Of a stretch of DNA of 64,000 bases, positions 59,841-64,000 are shown one piece after another. Every line of letters begins with the position of its first letter. Position 1 is the first letter of the stretch. The notes beneath the pieces were generated by a model. That model saw only the letters and a list, made by a program, of their open reading frames with translations, had not been told where the DNA came from and ran no database searches. Source of the DNA: an uncultured Bacteroides sp. (GTDB taxonomy: Bacteria; Bacteroidota; Bacteroidia; Bacteroidales; UBA932); the NCBI GenBank assembly GCA_945874355.1, contig CAMCGB010000007.1, positions 60,431 through 124,430 of the forward strand. Reading direction: 5' to 3'. The translations under genes and the position numbers were made by a program.

Positions 59841-61193
59841 TTACTTATTTGTCGTTTTGTGTTCTTTGACAAGGCTAACGGCGGCACAGCCGCACAGAAG
59901 AAGCACCCCGGCAACTGCAAGCATAGCGGCCTGGGACTGGCCCACCAGGCGGAGAACAAAGCCTCCCACCGCGGCGGCCACAATCTGGGGCAGACAGATG
60001 GTGCAGTTGAAAAGACCGAGATAGCTGCCCATATGCTCGCCTGACAGGGAATTGGTCAGGAGAGTGAAAGGCAGCGCGAGCATTGCCGCCCAGGCTGCTC
60101 CGATAAGGAAGAACGAGCCCAGCAGCAGATATTGATTATGGATAAACAGGACTGAGATGAACCCTGCGGCCCCGATTACGAGGCTTACCACATAGGAGAG
60201 TTTGAGGGACTTGAATTTCGGGATGACCAGGGCCCAGAGTATCGAGCCTACGGCCTGGACGGCGAACAGGACTCCCACCCAGTTGCCTGCGGCCTGATAT
60301 CCCTCGCTTGCGGGGTCAGTGGTGCCCCAGCAGTTGGAGGCTACGGCGCCGTTGGTATAGGTCCACATATACATAAAGGCGGCCCAGCAGAAAAACTGCA
60401 CCAGTCCCACGGTCCAGAAAGTCTTCGGCGCGTGGACAAGAAGCTTCAGCAGCCCGGGCTCATTTTTCTTCTCTTCTTCCTGCTTTTTGAGGTCGATGCC
60501 GTGGAAGGCTGCATACTCCTTCGGAGGCATCTCCTTGACTTTCATAAAGGTATAGAGGACGCAGAGGATCAGGATGGCTGCTCCGCAGTAGAAACTCCAT
60601 ACCACAGAAGGGGGAATTACACCCTTGGGGGCAGTGTTTGCAATGCCTATCCAGGTGAAGAAGATGGGGAAGAGGTAGCCCACAAGGGAGCCGGCGTTGC
60701 AGAGCAGGCTCTGGATGGAATAAGCCTGGGCCTTCTGCTTTTCGCTGACCATATCGCCGACCATCATCTTAAAGGGCTGCATGGCCACGTTGATGGAGGT
60801 GTCGAGGAAAATCAGGGAGAAGAGGCCGAACCACATCGCTCCGTTGAGCCCGAGCATCAGGCGGGACGAGAAGTTGAGGCTTCCGGCGTTGGGAAGGAAG
60901 GCCATCACGATGACAGCCACCAGGGCTCCCACCAGAAGGTAGGGCTTGCGTCTGCCCATACGGCACCAGGTCCTGTCAGACCATTTGCCGATTAGAGGCT
61001 GGACTATCATACCCATAAGGGGCGGAAGTATCCAGAAGAAACTGAGCTGATGGGGATCGGCTCCAAGGGTTGCGAATATTCGGCTGATATTTGCGCTCTG
61101 CAGGGCGTAGGCAATCTGGACTCCGAAAAAGCCGAAGCTCAGGTTCCACATCTGCGCGAATGACAGTGGTTTTTGCTTGTTTTCCGTTTGCAT
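59841..61193 (-). CDS. MFS sugar transporter (SLC45/MalT-like)
   Basis: 12-TM profile; IWILPPLMGMIVQPLIGKWSDRTWCRMGRRKPYLLVGAL, TLLTNSLSGEHMGSYLGLFNCTICLPQI; first gene of the operon. Confidence 0.9.
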   Translation of the reverse strand: MQTENKQKPLSFAQMWNLSFGFFGVQIAYALQSANISRIFATLGADPHQLSFFWILPPLMGMIVQPLIGKWSDRTWCRMGRRKPYLLVGALVAVIVMAFLPNAGSLNFSSRLMLGLNGAMWFGLFSLIFLDTSINVAMQPFKMMVGDMVSEKQKAQAYSIQSLLCNAGSLVGYLFPIFFTWIGIANTAPKGVIPPSVVWSFYCGAAILILCVLYTFMKVKEMPPKEYAAFHGIDLKKQEEEKKNEPGLLKLLVHAPKTFWTVGLVQFFCWAAFMYMWTYTNGAVASNCWGTTDPASEGYQAAGNWVGVLFAVQAVGSILWALVIPKFKSLKLSYVVSLVIGAAGFISVLFIHNQYLLLGSFFLIGAAWAAMLALPFTLLTNSLSGEHMGSYLGLFNCTICLPQIVAAAVGGFVLRLVGQSQAAMLAVAGVLLLCGCAAVSLVKEHKTTNK

Positions 61194-61219
61194 TTTGTGT
61201 TATATACTTATGTGCATCA

Positions 61220-61228
61220 GCAAATTAA
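61220..61228 (-). promoter_or_regulatory. Weak -7-like element for the Sus operon (minus-strand TTAATTTGC)
   Basis: One mismatch to TAnnTTTG; 27 nt upstream of the MFS ATG. Confidence 0.35.
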
Positions 61229-61261
61229 GCCATTGTTACATATTTATAAAACGGAGTTCGG

Positions 61262-61291
61262 ATGAATGGTTGATTTTTTAGGATGAACGGT
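61262..61291 (-). promoter_or_regulatory. Pair of LytTR-type operator direct repeats in the divergent promoter region
   Basis: Plus strand ATGAATGGT (61262-61270) and ATGAACGGT (61283-61291); reverse complements ACCATTCAT and ACCGTTCAT; 12-bp gap, 21-bp period. Confidence 0.65.
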
Positions 61292-61331
61292 TGGATTTTG
61301 AAGAAATATTATTATATTCACATTGGATTTT

Positions 61332-62477
61332 ATGAATATTTCAAAAAATAGTTGGATAATCCACGGGTTTGCCCTGATGCACGCCGCTGTCTCCCTGGCC
61401 TGTAAGGCTGCGGGGATTGCGGATGATTTGATGCTGACCCTGCTGTCGATGGTCCTGGTTGTCATTCTATGCCTCAGGCTCAAAACCGGCGAACTGTTTA
61501 TGTATCTGTCGGCAGTACTGGTCAATATCATAGGTTTTGCTCTCGGAATGGGCTTTGCCTCCCTGTTCTCCCTCCTGCCGTTAAGACCTCTTTCCGTCCA
61601 TCCTCTTTCCACCTTCCTCTGTACGGAAATAATCGGCTGGATTACCGTTTTAGCCGCCGGCGTCTATAACCGCCACCATACCGGCCGTCAGACGGGAAGC
61701 CTTTCGCCCAAGAGCCTGCGCTGGCTGCTTGTCGCCTTCGTCACCATTATAATATGCCGCCTGTCCATCATCCTTCTCACATCTGAAGGTTCACTCCCTC
61801 GCAGCTTTTTCATAGAGATTATTCTGGATTACACTTTCAGCTGTCTTGTTCTCGTGGGCATAGCGGAGATTGCAATCAAGGCCAGAATCCAAAGCGAGAA
61901 GGCCACCCAGGAGTCCAATCTGTCGCGCTATCGCTACCTTATGCTCAAGCAGCAGGTCAATCCGCACTTTTTGTTCAATTCGCTGAATGTGCTTGATTGT
62001 CTGATACTTGACAATTCCACTGAGCAGGCTAGCGAGTACACCCACCGGCTCGCAGAGATATATCGCTATATGCTCCGTTACGAAGGCGAGAGCCTGGTAC
62101 ACTTGCGGGATGAACTCTCTCTTGTGGAAGATTATGTTAGCCTTCTGAAGGTGCGCTTTACCGAAGGGTTGGAGGTCAACATAGACATCCCGGAAGAGAA
62201 GATGAGCTGCAGCATTGTACCCTGCGCGCTTCAGCTGCTGATAGAGAACGCCACCAAGCACAATATGGTCAGCGCCGCCTCTCCCCTCAAGATTGATGTG
62301 TATATCAAGGACAATAACATTATAGTAACCAATAATATCCAGCCCCGACTTTCGGAAACCGGCTCTACAGGCTTGGGCCTCAAGTATTTGCGTCAGCAGT
62401 ATGCGGATTTGGGAGGCAGCCCGATACAGGCCGGTTCCGAAGGAGGGTGTTACACTGTAATTCTGCCACTCTTATGA
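61332..62477 (+). CDS. LytS/YehU-type sensor histidine kinase (His_kinase family, membrane)
   Basis: Multiple N-terminal TM helices; LKQQVNPHFLFNSLNVLDCLI phosphoacceptor box; VPCALQLLIENATKHNMVS N-box; TGLGLKYLRQQYADL. Confidence 0.92.
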   Translation: MNISKNSWIIHGFALMHAAVSLACKAAGIADDLMLTLLSMVLVVILCLRLKTGELFMYLSAVLVNIIGFALGMGFASLFSLLPLRPLSVHPLSTFLCTEIIGWITVLAAGVYNRHHTGRQTGSLSPKSLRWLLVAFVTIIICRLSIILLTSEGSLPRSFFIEIILDYTFSCLVLVGIAEIAIKARIQSEKATQESNLSRYRYLMLKQQVNPHFLFNSLNVLDCLILDNSTEQASEYTHRLAEIYRYMLRYEGESLVHLRDELSLVEDYVSLLKVRFTEGLEVNIDIPEEKMSCSIVPCALQLLIENATKHNMVSAASPLKIDVYIKDNNIIVTNNIQPRLSETGSTGLGLKYLRQQYADLGGSPIQAGSEGGCYTVILPLL

Positions 62478-63277
62478 TGAAAGCGCTGATTGTTGAGGAT
62501 GAGTCTATGGCCAGAATGAGGTTGGTCAAGATTCTGGAAGCCTCGTTTCCCAATGTGGAGGTGGTAGCCCAGACCGATTCCATTACCGGGACTTTGGATT
62601 ATCTGCGTCGCAGCGGTGATCCTGACATAATATTTATGGACGTGGAACTCTCGGACGGGGATTGTTTCGAGGTCTTCCGTCAGAGGGACGTGCGTTCTAA
62701 AGTGATAATGACCACGGCATACGATTCCTATGCCCTCAAGGCTTTTGAGGCCGGCAGTATAGACTATCTTCTTAAGCCTGTGAGTGTGAGCGCTTTGCAG
62801 AGGGCTTTGGGGCGCTGTGAGACTGCTGTTGCGGCTGCTGGTTCTGCTGTTGGTTCTGCTGACGGTGGTTCTGCCGGTTCTGCTGCTGAAAATAGCACCG
62901 ATGCTGGCCGCATTATGGCTTCGGTGAGCGGCGCGAAGAAGTGGAAGAAGCGTATGCTCGTCAGGGTGGGGGAGCAGTATGTCCCGCTGGAGCTCGCTTC
63001 GATTGCCTGCTTCCTGTCTGAAGACAAGTGCAATTATGTTTATATGACCTCGGGAGGGCGTTATCTGCTTGACCTGACGATGGATAAGATTTGCGAGGGA
63101 CTGGACCCTGAGTCGTTTTTCCGCGTCTCCAGGGGCTGTATCGTGCGTCGGGAGGCGGTGAAGACTGTCCTGCGTCATCTGAACGGCAGGTTGAAGCTCG
63201 AGCTGAGTGTGCGCACTCCGGAAGAGCTGTTTGTGTCGCGCTCCAGGGTTGACGATTTTCTCTCCTGGTTGGAATAG
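62474..63277 (+). CDS. LytTR-family response regulator
   Basis: REC domain MKALIVEDESMARMRL..DIIFMDVELSDGDCFEVF..TTAYDSYALKAFEAGSIDYLLKPVS; LytTR domain VPLELASIACFLSEDKCNYVYMTSGGRYLLDLTMDKICEGLDPESFFRVSRGCIV; ATGA overlap with kinase. Confidence 0.93.
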   Translation: MMKALIVEDESMARMRLVKILEASFPNVEVVAQTDSITGTLDYLRRSGDPDIIFMDVELSDGDCFEVFRQRDVRSKVIMTTAYDSYALKAFEAGSIDYLLKPVSVSALQRALGRCETAVAAAGSAVGSADGGSAGSAAENSTDAGRIMASVSGAKKWKKRMLVRVGEQYVPLELASIACFLSEDKCNYVYMTSGGRYLLDLTMDKICEGLDPESFFRVSRGCIVRREAVKTVLRHLNGRLKLELSVRTPEELFVSRSRVDDFLSWLE

Positions 63278-63293
63278 TTCCCGGGAAAATGTG

Positions 63294-63302
63294 TAAGTTT
63301 GC
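63294..63302 (+). promoter_or_regulatory. Bacteroidetes -7 element (TAAGTTTGC) directly upstream of folE
   Basis: TAnnTTTG match ending 3-4 nt before ATG 63306. Confidence 0.5.
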
Positions 63303-63305
63303 ACT

Positions 63306-63884
63306 ATGATTACTGAAGAGCAGGCCAGAGAGCACATCGTAGATTTGCTTGAATACATAGGCGAAGATCCTTCGAGGGAGGGGCTGAAGGAGACTCCGGA
63401 CCGCATTCTGCGGATGTTTTCGGAGATTTTCCGCGGCTACGACCCTGCGCAGGCGCCTCGCATCACGACCTTTCCCAACGGCCAGGACGGCATAGTGTAC
63501 GATAATATGATAGTGGACAGCGGGTCTTTCTATTCGCTGTGCGAGCATCATTGCCGGACGTTTTTCGGGCAGTACTGGTTTGCCTATCTGCCGAATCCCA
63601 AGGGGCGGATACTCGGTCTGTCGAAGGTCGGAAGGGTGGTGGATTATTGTGCGTCCCGCCTGCAGGTTCAGGAGAGGCTGGTGCAGGATGTGGTGCAGAT
63701 GCTTACCGAGGCTCTGGGGCAGGAGAATCCGCCGCTGGGTATGGCGCTCATCCTTAAGGGGCGGCATATGTGCAAGGAAAGCCGCGGGGCCCGCAAAAGC
63801 GGCGAGATGACCACCACTTACCTCACCGGAGCCTTCCGCCGCAACCCCCAGGTCCGCGCCGAATTCCTCTCCTACATCAAATAA
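63306..63884 (+). CDS. folE: GTP cyclohydrolase I
   Basis: LLEYIGEDPSREGLKETPDRILRMFSEIFRGYD, SLCEHHCRTFFGQYWFAYLP, GLSKVGRVVDYCASRLQVQERL. Confidence 0.95.
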   Translation: MITEEQAREHIVDLLEYIGEDPSREGLKETPDRILRMFSEIFRGYDPAQAPRITTFPNGQDGIVYDNMIVDSGSFYSLCEHHCRTFFGQYWFAYLPNPKGRILGLSKVGRVVDYCASRLQVQERLVQDVVQMLTEALGQENPPLGMALILKGRHMCKESRGARKSGEMTTTYLTGAFRRNPQVRAEFLSYIK

Positions 63885-64000
63885 CCTCTCTGCTGTTCAG
63901 CTGCGCCATCTCCGCTGTTCAGCCGCGCCTTCCCTGCCCACGCTCCCAGCCAGCCTGCCCCGCCGCGCCTTCCGTGCTGTCACCCTGACCAAACGCCCCT

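Noticed and set aside
62450-63406. 318-aa minus-strand ORF opposite the LytTR regulator
   Set aside because: Shadow ORF; spans two unrelated plus-strand genes.
1-64000. tRNA, rRNA, CRISPR arrays, transposases, phage genes
   Set aside because: Read through intergenic gaps over ~100 bp (190-382, 18443-18735, 22533-22741, 23927-24227, 24918-25071, 28013-28146, 61194-61331) and saw no cloverleaf, regularly spaced repeats or mobility genes; a covariance-model scan was not possible.

Overview
The window is a Bacteroidetes-type (Bacteroidales-like) chromosomal segment. Evidence: SusC/SusD-type proteins, TAnnTTTG promoter elements, a fused SecDF, a YbeY/MnmG/RuvA/RuvB/Mfd housekeeping set, and Bacteroidetes lipoprotein signals. 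About 45 genuine CDSs are supported; most other ORFs in the track are antisense shadows. 

Four regions stand out. (1) A nine-gene, ~19.6 kb starch-utilisation (Sus-like) operon on the minus strand (61193->41612): MFS transporter, SusC, SusD, a large SusE/F-like protein, a BACON+GH13 lipoprotein, a CotH-kinase-family lipoprotein, a tandem GH13-GH13 lipoprotein, GH97 SusB and GH77 MalQ, ending at a strong intrinsic terminator. It has no SusR, HTCS or ECF regulator. A LytS/LytTR two-component system is divergently transcribed from it. The shared promoter region holds two direct repeats (ATGAATGGT / ATGAACGGT, 21 bp apart) that fit the published LytTR-family operator consensus in reverse complement (ACCATTCAT / ACCGTTCAT). 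(2) The 292-bp AT-rich, divergent mfd-ruvB intergenic region carries three exact TTATCAACA 9-mers plus two TTATTAACA near-matches in 153 bp, a candidate replication origin or DnaA-box cluster. (3) An intergenic inverted/direct repeat family (TTTCTCGACT..CGGTCGCTCGAAATGACA) recurs around hflX, tonB and ruvA. (4) Fumarate reductase/succinate dehydrogenase A and B genes lack the usual adjacent cytochrome b (C) gene. No tRNA, rRNA, CRISPR, transposase or phage gene was recognised. All assignments come from reading the sequence; no searches were run.
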